Below, piece after piece: positions 29,820 to 39,047 of a stretch of 64,000 nucleotides of DNA. Where the stretch lies: the NCBI RefSeq assembly GCF_023016265.1, contig NZ_CP095412.1, positions 1 to 64,000 of the forward strand, written 5' to 3'. Origin of the DNA: Blastococcus sp. PRF04-17 (lineage in GTDB: Bacteria; Actinomycetota; Actinomycetes; Mycobacteriales; Geodermatophilaceae). Below the pieces are notes generated by a model. It was not told the origin of the DNA. It saw only the letters and a program-made list of their open reading frames with translations, and made no database searches. The position numbers and the translations under genes were made by a program. How positions within the stretch are numbered: position 1 is the stretch's first letter; each line of letters starts with the position of its first letter.

Positions 29820-31995
29820 TCGTCCCGGCCAGCCGGGGGACGTCGCCCGGGCGCAAGCCGCGCCCGCGTTCCCAGGCTCGCCGGAACGCGTCCTCGCCCA
29901 GCCGCTCCTGGACGGCGGCCAGGTACTGCCGCGCGAACTCCAGGTCCGGCGGGAACGTGACCGCCACCGAGCCCGCCTCGGCGGTGGCCGATCCGGCGGC
30001 GAACAGCTCGGCGGCCAGTTGGAACTGACCCGACCGCGCGGCCAGCACCGCGAGGCCCGGCATCGTGTAGACCAGCGTCCAGCTGGTGCCCACCTCCGCG
30101 GCCAGAGTGGCCGCCTCCGACCACTTGTCCAGCGCGGTCGCGTCGTCGTCGGCGAGCAGCGCGAAGCTGGCCTGCACGTTCAGGATCGTCGCCAGGGTGA
30201 ACGGGCTGGCCAGCTCGCGGCCGAGCCGATCCGCCTCGGCCAGCGCCTCGGCCGCGCCGCCGGCGTCTCCGGACAGGAAGCGCAACTGGCCTTCGGTCAT
30301 GGCCGCGTGAGCGGGCACCCATCCGGTGCCGTCACCCGCCGCGACCTCGGCCAGCCGCGCCCGCGCCACGTCGAGGTCCCCGAGGAAGAGGGCGGCCAGG
30401 CACGCGAACACCAGGGCCTGGGTGCGGACGTCGTCGTCGCCGGCCGTCCTGGCCGCTTCCGCGGAAGCGTTCGCGGCCGCCGCCGTGCCCGGGACGTCGC
30501 CGGACGCGAACCGCAACGCGGCCAGCGCCAGGTCGCGGTCGGCGCCGGAGTCGAGTCGCGACATCCAGCCCAGGCCCTCGACCGTGTGGCCGCGCAGCGC
30601 CCAGTACAGCCAGGTGTCGGCACCCAGCCGGGCGGCGGCGTCGGGCGAACCGCGGTCGACGAGCCGGCGCAGGGTGGCGCTGAGGTTGTCGTGGTCGGCG
30701 GCCAGCCTCTCCAGCCACTCGGCCTGCTCGGCGGTCCGCAGACCGGCGCCGGCCCGGGCGCACAGCGCGACGAAGAAGTCGGCGGCCCGGTCGGCGACGG
30801 CGTCGGTCTCGCCGGCCTGCGCCAGCCGGGCGGCCGCGTACTGGCGGATCGGCTCGAGCATCCGGTAGCGGTCGCCGTCGAACAGCAGCAGCGACTGCTC
30901 GACCAGGCCGGCCAGCGCCGGGACGACGTCCCCTCGACCGGCGACAGCTTGTGCGGCGTCGAGCGGGAAGCCGCCGGCGAAGACGGCCAGCCGGCGGAAC
31001 AGCCGCTGCTCGTCGGCGGTGAGCAGGTCGTGGCTCCAGTCGAGCGTCGCCGGAATGGTCCGCTGCCGCTCCGGCAGGTCGCGGGTGGTCGGCGAGCTGA
31101 CCGCGGAGTCGAGCCGGCCGAGCAGCGCGGACGGCGTCAGGAACCGGGTGTGCGCGGCGGCGAGCTCCAGCGCCAAGGGCAGGCCGTCGAGGCGGCGGCA
31201 GATCGCGGCGACGTCGGCGGCTGTGGCGCCGGTGAGCTCGAGAGGCCGCCCGGCGGCGCGGGCGCGGTCGAGGAAGACCTGCATTCCGGCCGGCAGCGGC
31301 AGCGGGTCGAGCGGACGGTCGCGCTCGGCCCGGATGCGCAGCGCCGCCCGGCTGGTGGCGAGCGCCACCAGCCCGGGGCACCGGGCGAGCAGCTCGGCGA
31401 CGTCCGGAGCGGCGTCGAGCACGTGCTCGACGTTGTCGAGGACGAGCAGCTGCCGGCGGGTGCCCACGAAGGCGGCCAGCGCGTCGACCAGGGGCGTCGC
31501 GAGTCGCTGGGCGCCGAGCGCGCGGGCGACGGTCGGCAGCACGAGGGCGGCCTCGCGCAGCGGAGCGAGCTCGGCCACCGCGACGCCGTCCGGGAAGTCG
31601 GGTGCCAGCACGCGGGCGACGTCCAGGGCGAGGCGGGTCTTCCCGACCCCGCCTGGGCCGGTCAACGTCAGCAGCCGGACGTCGCCCGACCGCAGCAGGC
31701 CCACGATCTCGTCCCGCTCGGCGTCCCGGCCGATCAGTGGAGTCGCCGGCGAGGGCAGAACCGGGGCGGCGGGATCGCCGGGTCGAGAGGAGGCGGTGAG
31801 CAGTTCCCGTTCGGCGTCGTCCAGACCCAGGGCGTCCCCCAGGACGCGCACGGTGTGCGGGTACGGCCGCCGCCGTTCGCCCCGCTCCAGCGCACCGACC
31901 GCCTTGGCGGTCAGCCCGGCGCGCGAGGCCAGCTCCTCTTGGCTCAGTGCGGACCGTTCGCGGAAGCGCCGCAGCTGCTCCGCGAACCCGCTCAC
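29794..31995 (-). CDS. XRE-HTH/STAND ATPase with TPR-like region
   Basis: A 733-residue signal-transducing NTPase. Residues 1-60 form an XRE-type HTH ([21 protein letters not shown]). From about 88 there is an NB-ARC-like ATPase with Walker [12 protein letters not shown] near 115 and Walker [10 protein letters not shown], followed by an ATSRAALR sensor. The C-terminal half is alpha-helical, TPR-like, with many Ala/Leu repeats. Such proteins act as transcriptional regulators that switch on ATP binding; related NB-ARC proteins also appear in phage defence. Which applies here is not shown. It ends inside the convergent hemerythrin gene. Confidence 0.88.
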   Translation of the reverse strand: MSGFAEQLRRFRERSALSQEELASRAGLTAKAVGALERGERRRPYPHTVRVLGDALGLDDAERELLTASSRPGDPAAPVLPSPATPLIGRDAERDEIVGLLRSGDVRLLTLTGPGGVGKTRLALDVARVLAPDFPDGVAVAELAPLREAALVLPTVARALGAQRLATPLVDALAAFVGTRRQLLVLDNVEHVLDAAPDVAELLARCPGLVALATSRAALRIRAERDRPLDPLPLPAGMQVFLDRARAAGRPLELTGATAADVAAICRRLDGLPLALELAAAHTRFLTPSALLGRLDSAVSSPTTRDLPERQRTIPATLDWSHDLLTADEQRLFRRLAVFAGGFPLDAAQAVAGRGDVVPALAGLVEQSLLLFDGDRYRMLEPIRQYAAARLAQAGETDAVADRAADFFVALCARAGAGLRTAEQAEWLERLAADHDNLSATLRRLVDRGSPDAAARLGADTWLYWALRGHTVEGLGWMSRLDSGADRDLALAALRFASGDVPGTAAAANASAEAARTAGDDDVRTQALVFACLAALFLGDLDVARARLAEVAAGDGTGWVPAHAAMTEGQLRFLSGDAGGAAEALAEADRLGRELASPFTLATILNVQASFALLADDDATALDKWSEAATLAAEVGTSWTLVYTMPGLAVLAARSGQFQLAAELFAAGSATAEAGSVAVTFPPDLEFARQYLAAVQERLGEDAFRRAWERGRGLRPGDVPRLAGTITGRSAPG

Positions 31996-32049
31996 CGGCA
32001 GGAAGGTAGCCGACCTCAGGCGGCGAACGGAGTGAGCGGCGCCGGAGGT

Positions 32050-32802
32050 TCAGCCGTCGTACGCCTGGCTCGCTCCGTACTCAGCCTCGGCCGCGGTAAA
32101 GCCCTCGTAGATCAGTTGGTCGACGAGCCCTTGGCGGGAGAAGGCGGTGTAGTCGAGGTATTCAGCAGCCTTCAAGGCAGCCTGCTGGTTCCAGTCGACA
32201 CCCAGGTTATCGACCGCCCAGGTCGCGTCCGCAGTGGAGTAACCCTCGTACTCGAGCTGGCTGATCAGACCTGTCCGTGAGAAGGAGGTGTAGTCGAGGT
32301 ACTGCCCGGCGGAGCGCAGCGCGTTCTCCTGGCCGGCGGACAGAACCGGCGCAGGCGGGGGTGGAGGAGGCGGCGGCGTCGTGGGCGGGGGCGGCGGTGG
32401 AGGAGGAGTCGATGTCGTGGACGACGGGGCAGCCGACTCCCTGGTGGTGGGCGCTGCAGACTGTTCCCTGACGGACTCCTCCTGCGCCTCGGTGACGCCC
32501 GAGGCGGCCGACACCGGCCTGTCCTTCTGGGCGGCGCCGATGATGCCGGCGACGACTGTCAGCCCCAGAACGGCGGCTGCCGCGATGGCCCACCAGCGCC
32601 TGTACCAAGGGTTCTGAGGTGCTCCCGGCACAGGCACCGGGGGAGGGAACGCGAACACGGCGGTCTGCGCGCTGTCGTCGACCCAGAACTGCCAGCCATC
32701 CGGCGCCGGGCCCCACGCCGCGTCGGGCTGCCAGCCGGGCGGCGGCGTCCATCCCGCAGGCGGTGTCGGCCAGTTCGGTGGCGGGTTGAAGCGGGCCGGC
32801 AT
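32050..32802 (-). CDS. Ltp-repeat membrane protein
   Basis: A 250-residue protein with four visible parts. There is a Pro/Trp-rich N-terminus (NPPPNWPTPPAGWTPPPGW), one membrane helix (WAIAAAAVLGLTVVAGIIGAA), a Ser/Thr/Pro-rich spacer with long proline runs, and two tandem Ltp repeats. The repeats read AGQYLDYTSFSRTGLISQLE with AVDNLGVDWNQQA, then AAEYLDYTAFSRQGLVDQLI. Ltp repeats were defined in a streptococcal prophage lipoprotein that blocks superinfection, and are widespread in actinobacterial surface proteins. The repeats should face outward. A host-defence role is only an analogy. Confidence 0.85.
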   Translation of the reverse strand: MPARFNPPPNWPTPPAGWTPPPGWQPDAAWGPAPDGWQFWVDDSAQTAVFAFPPPVPVPGAPQNPWYRRWWAIAAAAVLGLTVVAGIIGAAQKDRPVSAASGVTEAQEESVREQSAAPTTRESAAPSSTTSTPPPPPPPPTTPPPPPPPPAPVLSAGQENALRSAGQYLDYTSFSRTGLISQLEYEGYSTADATWAVDNLGVDWNQQAALKAAEYLDYTAFSRQGLVDQLIYEGFTAAEAEYGASQAYDG

Positions 32803-32961
32803 GGTGGAACCCCCGTGTACAGACAGAGAAAGCGTTGGCCGCTCACTATGTCTTCTGCGGGCCCTCGCCGGGAGCGATCGGGTTTCTGAGAGGTTCCGTT
32901 TCGGTCACCGACCGTTGCCTGCACACCAGGAGTCACTCGACGCGTGACGTCCCCAGGCGGG

Positions 32962-33708
32962 TCAGGCGGCCGGCGGGGCTCCGCGCAGCCGGACGACGGC
33001 GGCGCGGAAGGTGCGGTGCCCGACGACCCGCCAGGCGGTGCGGACGGCGGGGGAGAGACCGGCCATCAGGCGGGCGCGGTCGAGGGCGCAGGCGTCCTCC
33101 AGGGCGAGGCCCAGCACGATCATCTGCTCCCGCCCCGACAGGCCGTTGCGCGCGGCGCGGCAGACGGCCGACCACTCGGCGTCCGGAAGGTGGCGGGCGA
33201 CCAGCGGCAGCAGCCGGAGCTCCTCGTCGGCGGTGTGCGCGTCGATGGAGTCGGCGACCCGGGTGCAGGCGCGGGCGAAGCCGTCGCGCGCCGACACGGT
33301 CTGCGCGACCGCCCACTGCCGGGCGACGGTGGAGAGGTCCCGCAGCGCGTGGTCGAGCAGCGAGGCGCGGGTGGTCCAGTCGGCGACGAGCTCGCGGGCG
33401 GCCTCCTGCTCCTCGGCGGGCAGGTGCCGGAAGAGGGCCGGCCACAGGTGCGCGCGCTCGGTCGCGTGGTGCTGCAGGACGACCCGCGCGATCAGGTCGG
33501 CGTGCCGGGTGAGCTCGCCGGCCCGCTGCACGTCGTCCCCCTGGGCCCAGGAGGCCAGCTCGGCGAGCAGGTGGAACTCGCGCCGCACCATGCGGTGCAC
33601 CACCTCCTGGTAGCCGATCGCGGCGGTGCGGCGGGGCAGCGACTCGGCCGGGACCCGGGGCGTCGGAACGGTCGTCGAGGCGGGTCGGGCGAGGACGGCG
33701 GCGGTCAC
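32962..33708 (-). CDS. Hemerythrin-domain protein
   Basis: A 248-residue helical protein with two HHE-like segments: QHHATERAHLWPALFRHLP and SIDAHTADEELRLLPLVARHLP. Histidines and acidic residues are placed as di-iron ligands, so iron binding is likely. GTG 33708 is the preferred start; another GTG 39 bases upstream is possible. The region just upstream carries a pair of direct repeats that could control it. It differs considerably from the hemerythrin at 29154, so it is not a recent duplicate. Possible roles are oxygen or NO sensing and iron storage. Confidence 0.8.
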   Translation of the reverse strand: MTAAVLARPASTTVPTPRVPAESLPRRTAAIGYQEVVHRMVRREFHLLAELASWAQGDDVQRAGELTRHADLIARVVLQHHATERAHLWPALFRHLPAEEQEAARELVADWTTRASLLDHALRDLSTVARQWAVAQTVSARDGFARACTRVADSIDAHTADEELRLLPLVARHLPDAEWSAVCRAARNGLSGREQMIVLGLALEDACALDRARLMAGLSPAVRTAWRVVGHRTFRAAVVRLRGAPPAA

Positions 33709-33807
33709 GGAGGCACCTCGTGGGCTCGGCAGGAACGGACGACTCACGCTAGGAAGAGGCGCGTCCCGGCCACCAGGTACAGCTGTCCCGCACTTCCGGG
33801 ATCTCTT

Positions 33808-33827
33808 CCCGTACAGAGCCCGTACAG
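33808..33827. promoter_or_regulatory. Tandem direct repeat upstream of hemerythrin gene
   Basis: CCCGTACAG occurs twice, at 33808-33816 and 33819-33827, with an 11-base period, about one helical turn. The pair lies between the end of the dihydrofolate-reductase-like gene and the hemerythrin start at 33708, so it could be a binding site for a response regulator in the hemerythrin promoter. Only the repeat is observed; the function is inferred. Confidence 0.4.
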
Positions 33828-33832
33828 CAAGG

Positions 33833-34450
33833 TCAGCGGTGCAGGGTGGGCCGGTAGACGAGCTCCTGGGTTCGGCCGTCGAGAGTCCGGCTCTCCAGCA
33901 GCTCCAGGTCGAAGTCGGCGGCGCCGGCGAAGACCGGATCGGTCCCGGTCCGGCCGGTGATCACGGGGAAGATCGTCACCTGGACGACGTCGACCAGCCC
34001 TGCGGCCATCAGCGCCCGGTTCATCGACAGGCTGCCGTGCGAGCGCAGCGGCACCGGCGACTCCCGCTTGAGCCGGGCGACGACGTCGACGGCGTCACCG
34101 CTCGCGAGGGTCGCGTCCGGCCAGTCGAGGGGGCTGCGCAGCGACGTCGACACCACCGTGGTGGGCATGGTCGTCATCCGGGCGTTGATCGGGTCGTGCG
34201 CCGGGTCGAACCCGCTGTCCGGGCCCAGGTGGTGCTGGAACTCCCGGAAGGTGGTGGCCCCGAGCACCAGCCGCTGGTCCTCCGCGTACTGGCCGCGGCG
34301 CCGCTCGACGAACTCGGGGCCCTGCTTGCCCCAGTAGCCGCCCCAGTCGCCGCGCTCGTCGTAGGAGCCGAAGCCGTCGAGGCTGGCGAAGACGTCCCAG
34401 GTGTAGGTCACGGTCATGGTGATCAGACCGGGGACGGCGGCCGGACTCAT
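33833..34450 (-). CDS. Dihydrofolate reductase-family protein (RibD C-terminal-like)
   Basis: A 205-residue member of the DHFR/RibD-C superfamily. It has TYTWDVFASLDGFGSYD, LVLGATTFREFQHH, DWPDATLASGDAVDVVARLK, GSLSMNRALMAAGLVD, and VFAGAADFDLELLESRTLDG. These match NAD(P)H-binding small reductases of unknown substrate rather than true folate DHFR. ATG 34450 overlaps the DUF1810 stop as ATGA, which favours it over the internal ATG at 34417. The two genes form an operon. Cytosolic. Confidence 0.87.
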   Translation of the reverse strand: MSPAAVPGLITMTVTYTWDVFASLDGFGSYDERGDWGGYWGKQGPEFVERRRGQYAEDQRLVLGATTFREFQHHLGPDSGFDPAHDPINARMTTMPTTVVSTSLRSPLDWPDATLASGDAVDVVARLKRESPVPLRSHGSLSMNRALMAAGLVDVVQVTIFPVITGRTGTDPVFAGAADFDLELLESRTLDGRTQELVYRPTLHR

Positions 34451-34869
34451 CGCAGGCGCGCGAGCGTGGCCTCGTCGGGGACGCCGCCGAAGTAGTGGTC
34501 GAGCACCTCGCCGAACACCGGCTCGTCGGGTGCGGCCTGCGTGAAGAGGGTCATCGACGACCGCAGCTTCATCGCGTCGACCGGCCCGAGCACCTCGTCG
34601 GCGTCCTCGGTGTCGAGGGCGGTGAGCGCCCTGGCCGACTCGACCAGCCGCCGGCCCAGCACCGGGTGGCCCAGGTAGGCGCGCGCCTCCTCGAGACCGG
34701 AGATCGCGAAGCGCTGCGCCATGCCGCTGCGGCCGAGCCCGGCGACCTGCGGGAAGACGAACCACATCCAGTGCGTGCGCTTGCGGCCCGCGCGCAGTTC
34801 GGCCAGCGCCTGGTCGTAGGTCTGCGACTGCGCGTCGAGGAACCGCTGGAGATCGAAGGGGTCGGCCAC
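34447..34869 (-). CDS. DUF1810 domain protein
   Basis: A 140-residue protein matching DUF1810: DPFDLQRFLDAQSQTYDQAL, ELRAGRKRTHWMWFVFPQ, FAISGLEEARAYLGHPVLG, and the C-terminal LDHYFGGVPDEATLARL. The His-Trp-x-Trp-Phe-x-Phe-Pro core is the family's hallmark. The family's biochemical role is poorly defined. It is the first gene of a two-gene minus-strand operon with the reductase-like protein, overlapping it by four bases. No signal peptide. Confidence 0.9.
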   Translation of the reverse strand: MADPFDLQRFLDAQSQTYDQALAELRAGRKRTHWMWFVFPQVAGLGRSGMAQRFAISGLEEARAYLGHPVLGRRLVESARALTALDTEDADEVLGPVDAMKLRSSMTLFTQAAPDEPVFGEVLDHYFGGVPDEATLARLR

Positions 34870-34996
34870 CCGACGACGCTAGCGCCCGGCACTCCGGCCC
34901 TCCCACGTCCAGCAACCCCTTGACCTCGCCCGGCCGCGTCCGGATCCTTCGCTCAGGTCGGACGCGGCTCCGCCACGGGGAACGGGGAGTTCGTGC

Positions 34997-37162
34997 GTGT
35001 CCGGTCAGAGACTCCGCCGTCGCCTGTCGGTGCTGGTCGTCGTCCTCGGGCTGCTGGTCGCCGGCTGCTCAGGCACCGAGCAGCCGGCGGACTCCCGCGC
35101 CGAGCCCGCCGTCCTCGAGGGCAGCCCGCTGGACTCGCCGGACCCGGTGCCCGAGCCGACAGGTGAGGGCACCGAGGTCGGTCCGGACGGCGGGGACGTC
35201 GACAGCGGCGACGTCGAGATGTCCGTGCCCGCGGGCGCCGTGCCGGCGGGCCACACCTTCACCGTGCCCGAGCACGCGCCCATCCCCGCGCAGCCCGGGG
35301 AGATCTTCGGCCGGCCGGTGGCCCTCGAGCACGACGTCCCGCTGGCCTCGCCGGTCACCGTCCGCTGGACCCTGCCCGCGCTGGACGACGTCCAGCGCGC
35401 CAGCCTCCTGCTCGCCAAGTGGGACGCCGACGCGAAGGCCTGGGTGTCCCGCCCCGACGTCGCCTTCGAGGTCGACGGCGACACCCTGACCGCCGAACTG
35501 AGCGAGTTCTCCTGCTGCTGGGACTGGATCGCCAACGCCGGCCAGTCCCTCGGCGAGCTCGTGGGCGCCCGGCGGGACGCGCCGAAGTGCAACGGCAAGC
35601 GGCTGCCCGGCTGGGTGCGTCAGGTCGTCGACCCCGACGAGGGGACGAACGCCGCCGCGATCCGGGTCTGCTTCGAGCCCGACACCCGCGACGAGATCGT
35701 CACCACGAGGGTGGTCAACAACCGCCCGTTCGCCCAGCGCCTGCACATGACCGCCGGCGACCAGCGGTGGGCGTGGACGTGGCCGGGACAGGAGACCTAC
35801 GACGTCGCGTCGACCGTCTACGGCGCCGCGCGCACGGTCTTCGACTCGCCCACGAGCCACCTCATGCCGCCGCTGAGCGAGACCGCGGTGGGCATCGGCC
35901 GGCCGGGCGTGCCCGGTCAGGTGCACATCGCGGCCCAGGCGTCGGTCGACCCCATCACGCTGCTGGTGGACGTTGTCAAGTTCGGCTTCGAGCAGGTCGA
36001 CATCGGCGGGACCGACAACTTCCTGCTCGACGCCCTGGCCCAGGCGATGTACTCGTGCGGCGGCGGGCAGCTGCTCGGCCGGCCGAACCTGAAGGACCCG
36101 GCCGAGATCGTGCGGACCGCGCTGGACGTCGTGGGCAGCTGCGCCGACGAGATCCGCACCGGACGCGGGGAGTTCGGGCACCTCTTCGAGGAGCTCTCCC
36201 GCGCCGCCCTCGCCCGCGCCGGTCAGCGCGGCGACGACGTCGTCATCAAGGTCAACCGGCTGACCCACGCCGCCTCGGCCGCGTTCAAGGCCCTCACCTA
36301 CGCCAAGGTGGCTTTCTACCTCGCCGACGAGTTGCAGAACCAGTTCGTCGGCCCGCTGACCCTCAGCGTCCGCGGCGACGGACGTGCGCAGGGACTGGGC
36401 GCGTGGACGCCGACCTGCACCGACACCGACGCCGACTCCAACCGGCTCTTCCGGAACCTGGCGCTGCGCGACGAGTTCGCGGACACCTCGCGCGAGTACT
36501 GGCAGTTCCCCGGCTGGGCGCCCGCGGCGGCCAGGGCCGTGGCGCCGCTGCGCGCCTGCACGGCGCAGTACCGCACGAGCCTCGCGGACCTGCTGCCCGG
36601 TGACTGGGGCGACCCGCGGGCCGCGCGGGTCGTCGCGGACGCGATCCGCGCCCTGGTACCGGCGTCGGGCTCGGTGACGCTCTCGCTCGGCGGCACCTTC
36701 GAGGGGACCGACCTGTTCGCGCCCGAGGACGACGTCATGGCGTTCCTGACCGAGCGGCTCGGTCCGCCGGACGACGTGTTCGACCGCGCCATGTGCGAGA
36801 TGGGTGCGCCGCCCGGGCGCCGGGTGACCTGGGGCAACCTCACCGTCCTCTTCGTCGACGACGGCAATGCCTACCTGGCGGGCAGCCTTCCCCCGCTGGA
36901 CCGGCCGGGGCCGATCGCGGTCGGGTGGGAGTACTGGCGGATCAAGACCGGCGGCGATGCGCAGGGCCTGCGCACGGACGAGGGCATCGGGCTGGGCGCC
37001 TCGCTCGACGACGTCACCGCCGCGTACCCGGACGCTCAGGTGGGGGAGGACTTCGCCGGCACCTACGCCCAGGTCTTCCGCGGCGACTTCTCCGGCGTCA
37101 CCTTCAGCTTCGCCGACGGGGAGGTCGTCGCGATCAGCTCCGGAGGCGGCTGCGGGGAGTGA
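34997..37162 (+). CDS. Large secreted lipoprotein, hypothetical
   Basis: A 721-residue lipoprotein that I do not recognise. It starts at GTG 34997 behind GGGGAG and has a clear signal and lipobox (LGLLVAGCSG), then a Pro/Glu/Asp-rich linker. A beta-rich N-terminal domain (MSVPAGAVPAGHTFTVPE) resembles ZU5-like or sugar-binding modules. The middle has SCCWDWIANAGQSLGELVG and CFEPDTRDEIVTTRVVNN; the last 120 residues (ERLGPPDDVFDRAMCEMG) look like a separate domain. It should sit on the outer face of the membrane. A terminator-like hairpin follows directly. Confidence 0.78.
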   Translation: MSGQRLRRRLSVLVVVLGLLVAGCSGTEQPADSRAEPAVLEGSPLDSPDPVPEPTGEGTEVGPDGGDVDSGDVEMSVPAGAVPAGHTFTVPEHAPIPAQPGEIFGRPVALEHDVPLASPVTVRWTLPALDDVQRASLLLAKWDADAKAWVSRPDVAFEVDGDTLTAELSEFSCCWDWIANAGQSLGELVGARRDAPKCNGKRLPGWVRQVVDPDEGTNAAAIRVCFEPDTRDEIVTTRVVNNRPFAQRLHMTAGDQRWAWTWPGQETYDVASTVYGAARTVFDSPTSHLMPPLSETAVGIGRPGVPGQVHIAAQASVDPITLLVDVVKFGFEQVDIGGTDNFLLDALAQAMYSCGGGQLLGRPNLKDPAEIVRTALDVVGSCADEIRTGRGEFGHLFEELSRAALARAGQRGDDVVIKVNRLTHAASAAFKALTYAKVAFYLADELQNQFVGPLTLSVRGDGRAQGLGAWTPTCTDTDADSNRLFRNLALRDEFADTSREYWQFPGWAPAAARAVAPLRACTAQYRTSLADLLPGDWGDPRAARVVADAIRALVPASGSVTLSLGGTFEGTDLFAPEDDVMAFLTERLGPPDDVFDRAMCEMGAPPGRRVTWGNLTVLFVDDGNAYLAGSLPPLDRPGPIAVGWEYWRIKTGGDAQGLRTDEGIGLGASLDDVTAAYPDAQVGEDFAGTYAQVFRGDFSGVTFSFADGEVVAISSGGGCGE

Positions 37163-37192
37163 GGGAAGGCCACCTCCGCAGGGTGGCATCCC
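37163..37192 (+). terminator. Hairpin after the lipoprotein gene
   Basis: Directly after the stop, GCCACC (37169-37174) pairs with GGTGGC (37182-37187), and the flanking GGGA and TCCC extend the stem around a small bulge. There is no T run, as is usual in such GC-rich genomes. It probably ends the lipoprotein transcript. Confidence 0.45.
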
Positions 37193-37251
37193 CTGGCGCG
37201 GACGGCGCCCGGTCGGCCACGATGTCGGTGACCGATCGGGAGGACGGCGCC

Positions 37252-37701
37252 ATGCAGAGACTGCGGTCGCTCAGCCTCGCCCTGCTCGCGGTGCTGGCGC
37301 TGAGCGGTCTCGCCGCCGCGGCCGCGCTGATCACCGACCCGGCGGGCGCGCGGTTGCGGCTGACCGTCGAGGACCTGCCCGGCTGGGTGCCGGGCGCCGA
37401 CTGGCTGGTTCCGGGGGTCGTGGTCGCCGTCCTGTTCGGCCTGCTGCCGCTGGTCGCGGCGGTGCGGGTCTTCCGGTGGTCCCGGGGCGGCTGGACGGCG
37501 ACAGCCGCGGTCGGCCTGCTGCTGTTCGTGTTCTCGGTGGCGTTGATCGGGGTCATCGGGTTGCGGCACGCGTTCGTGCAGGCCGCGGCGCTGATCGTCG
37601 GCGTCGCGCTGACCGGGCTCGGCGTCGACGGCGGCACCACCGCCGACCGCGAGGACGCCTACGCCGACGCCGATGAGAAGGGGATCGACGTCTGGTCCTA
37701 G
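37252..37701 (+). CDS. Small membrane protein, hypothetical
   Basis: A 149-residue protein with four membrane helices: LSLALLAVLALSGLAAAAAL, WLVPGVVVAVLFGLLPLVAA, ATAAVGLLLFVFSVALIGV, and AAALIVGVALTGLGV. A short acidic cytosolic tail (DREDAYADADEKGIDVW) follows. ATG 37252 has GGGAGG eight bases upstream. The next gene begins four bases after its stop, so they are probably co-transcribed. No family is recognised. A role in stress response or envelope maintenance cannot be claimed. Confidence 0.72.
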   Translation: MQRLRSLSLALLAVLALSGLAAAAALITDPAGARLRLTVEDLPGWVPGADWLVPGVVVAVLFGLLPLVAAVRVFRWSRGGWTATAAVGLLLFVFSVALIGVIGLRHAFVQAAALIVGVALTGLGVDGGTTADREDAYADADEKGIDVWS

Positions 37702-37705
37702 AGGC

Positions 37706-38281
37706 ATGGACCTGGATCTCGCTCCCACCGTCACCGAGGTCGCCCGCGTGGTCAGGGGCGTGCGCGACGACCAGCTGGCCGCGCCGACCCCCTGCACCGA
37801 CATGTCCGTCGCCGCTCTGCTCGACCACCTCGACGGACTGGCGCTGGCCTTCCGGCTGGCGGCCGAGAAGGCTCCGCCGGGTGGTGCTCCTCAGCCGAGC
37901 GCGGAGAAGCTGACGCCGGACTGGCGCACCCGGATCCCCGCCCGCCTGGAGTCGCTGGCCGCCGCGTGGCGGGAACCGGGTGCCTGGGACGGCGAGACCG
38001 AGGTCGGGGGAGTGCAGATGCCCGGGGAGGCCGCCGGGCTCGTCGGGCTCAACGAGGTTCTGGTGCACGGGTGGGACCTCGCCGTGGCCACCGGCCAGGC
38101 GTACGCGGCCGACCCGGTCGCCGCGCAGGCGTGCGTCGATCTCGTCCAGGACTTCGCGGTGGCCGCACCGGAGGCGCGGGACGAGATCTACGGTCCCGTC
38201 GTCCCCGTGCCGGGTGAGGCGCCGGTGCTCGACCGGCTGCTGGGTGCGGCCGGCCGCGACCCGGGGTGGACGCCGCGGTGA
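37706..38281 (+). CDS. TIGR03086-family metal-binding protein (DinB/mycothiol-type)
   Basis: A 191-residue protein of the DinB-like maleylpyruvate isomerase/TIGR03086 family. PCTDMSVAALLDHLDG carries the first His ligand and NEVLVHGWDLAVATGQ the later His of the metal site; the third ligand is probably in the central region. Relatives use mycothiol and a divalent metal in isomerase or transferase reactions. The ATG at 37706 follows the membrane protein gene by four bases and is preceded by a weak ribosome site. Substrate unknown. Typical of mycothiol-producing actinobacteria. Confidence 0.85.
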   Translation: MDLDLAPTVTEVARVVRGVRDDQLAAPTPCTDMSVAALLDHLDGLALAFRLAAEKAPPGGAPQPSAEKLTPDWRTRIPARLESLAAAWREPGAWDGETEVGGVQMPGEAAGLVGLNEVLVHGWDLAVATGQAYAADPVAAQACVDLVQDFAVAAPEARDEIYGPVVPVPGEAPVLDRLLGAAGRDPGWTPR

Positions 38282-38299
38282 CCACGACCGGCCGGTGCG

Positions 38300-38920
38300 T
38301 CAGACGGTCTCGGGTACTCGCAGGTGGGCGAGCGCCAGGTCGAACTCGGCGATTTCGGTGAACGTCCAGCCGGTCAGCCGGTTGAACTCCTCGCGCAGCG
38401 GCTTGGCCATGGCGGTCGCGGCGTCCATCGCCTGCCGGCTCTCGTAGACCACCGCCGTGGCGCCGCGTCCCCTGTCGCGGTCGAGCAGCAGGCTGACGCT
38501 GCAGAAGCCGGGCAGGTCCTCCATGCGCGCGAGCAGGTTCATGCGGACGGCGTCCAGCACCCGCTCGGCGTCGTCCGGGTTGCCACTGCTCCAGAGCACG
38601 CGGCAGCAGGCGCCGTCCGGTGCGTGGTGCAGCCGGTGCAGGAGGGCTATCTCCCACTCTTGCACCTCGGACTGCCCGCCGAGCACGTCGGCGTAGCGCC
38701 GGCGCATGTCGTGCATGCCGCCCTCGCTGTCGTGCATCGCCTCCTCGGTCTCCCAGGCGGTCGTCGCGATGCACCGGCCGCTGTCGCGGTCGCACATCAT
38801 CGACAGGCCGATGCAGCCGGGCATGTCCTGAACCAGGGGCATCGCCTCGTCGCGCAGGTAGGCGATCGCGTCGTCGATGTTCCGCGGGTCGCCGCGGACG
38901 GTGGTCGTTCGGGCGTACAT
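38300..38920 (-). CDS. ABM-type duplicated-domain protein, paralogue 2
   Basis: A 206-residue paralogue of the proteins at 21573, 39317 and 43070. ATG 38920 is preceded by a strong GAGGAGG. The two half-repeats are GCIGLSMMCDRDSGRCIATTAW and GFCSVSLLLDRDRGRGATAVVY; the C-terminus AEFDLALAHLRVPETV is nearly the same in the four proteins. Paired cysteines near residues 101-102 (GACCRV) are shared with paralogue 4 at 43070. Divergent from a small gene, with a palindrome between them. Unknown function. Confidence 0.8.
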   Translation of the reverse strand: MYARTTTVRGDPRNIDDAIAYLRDEAMPLVQDMPGCIGLSMMCDRDSGRCIATTAWETEEAMHDSEGGMHDMRRRYADVLGGQSEVQEWEIALLHRLHHAPDGACCRVLWSSGNPDDAERVLDAVRMNLLARMEDLPGFCSVSLLLDRDRGRGATAVVYESRQAMDAATAMAKPLREEFNRLTGWTFTEIAEFDLALAHLRVPETV

Positions 38921-39047
38921 GCCGGCCTCCTCTGCAGCTCTGGCGACGCCCCTGCGGCATCGCCGCGGAGGCCATGCTCCTCGCCCCCGCGGGCGGAGGG
39001 AACCCACTCCGGGGGGCGAGGTCGTGCGCGAACGGGTGTCGCTGGAC

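Noticed and set aside
38287-38296. ACCGGCCGGT palindrome between convergent genes as a terminator
   Set aside because: It has no loop and is short; such self-complementary GC strings are common in this sequence.
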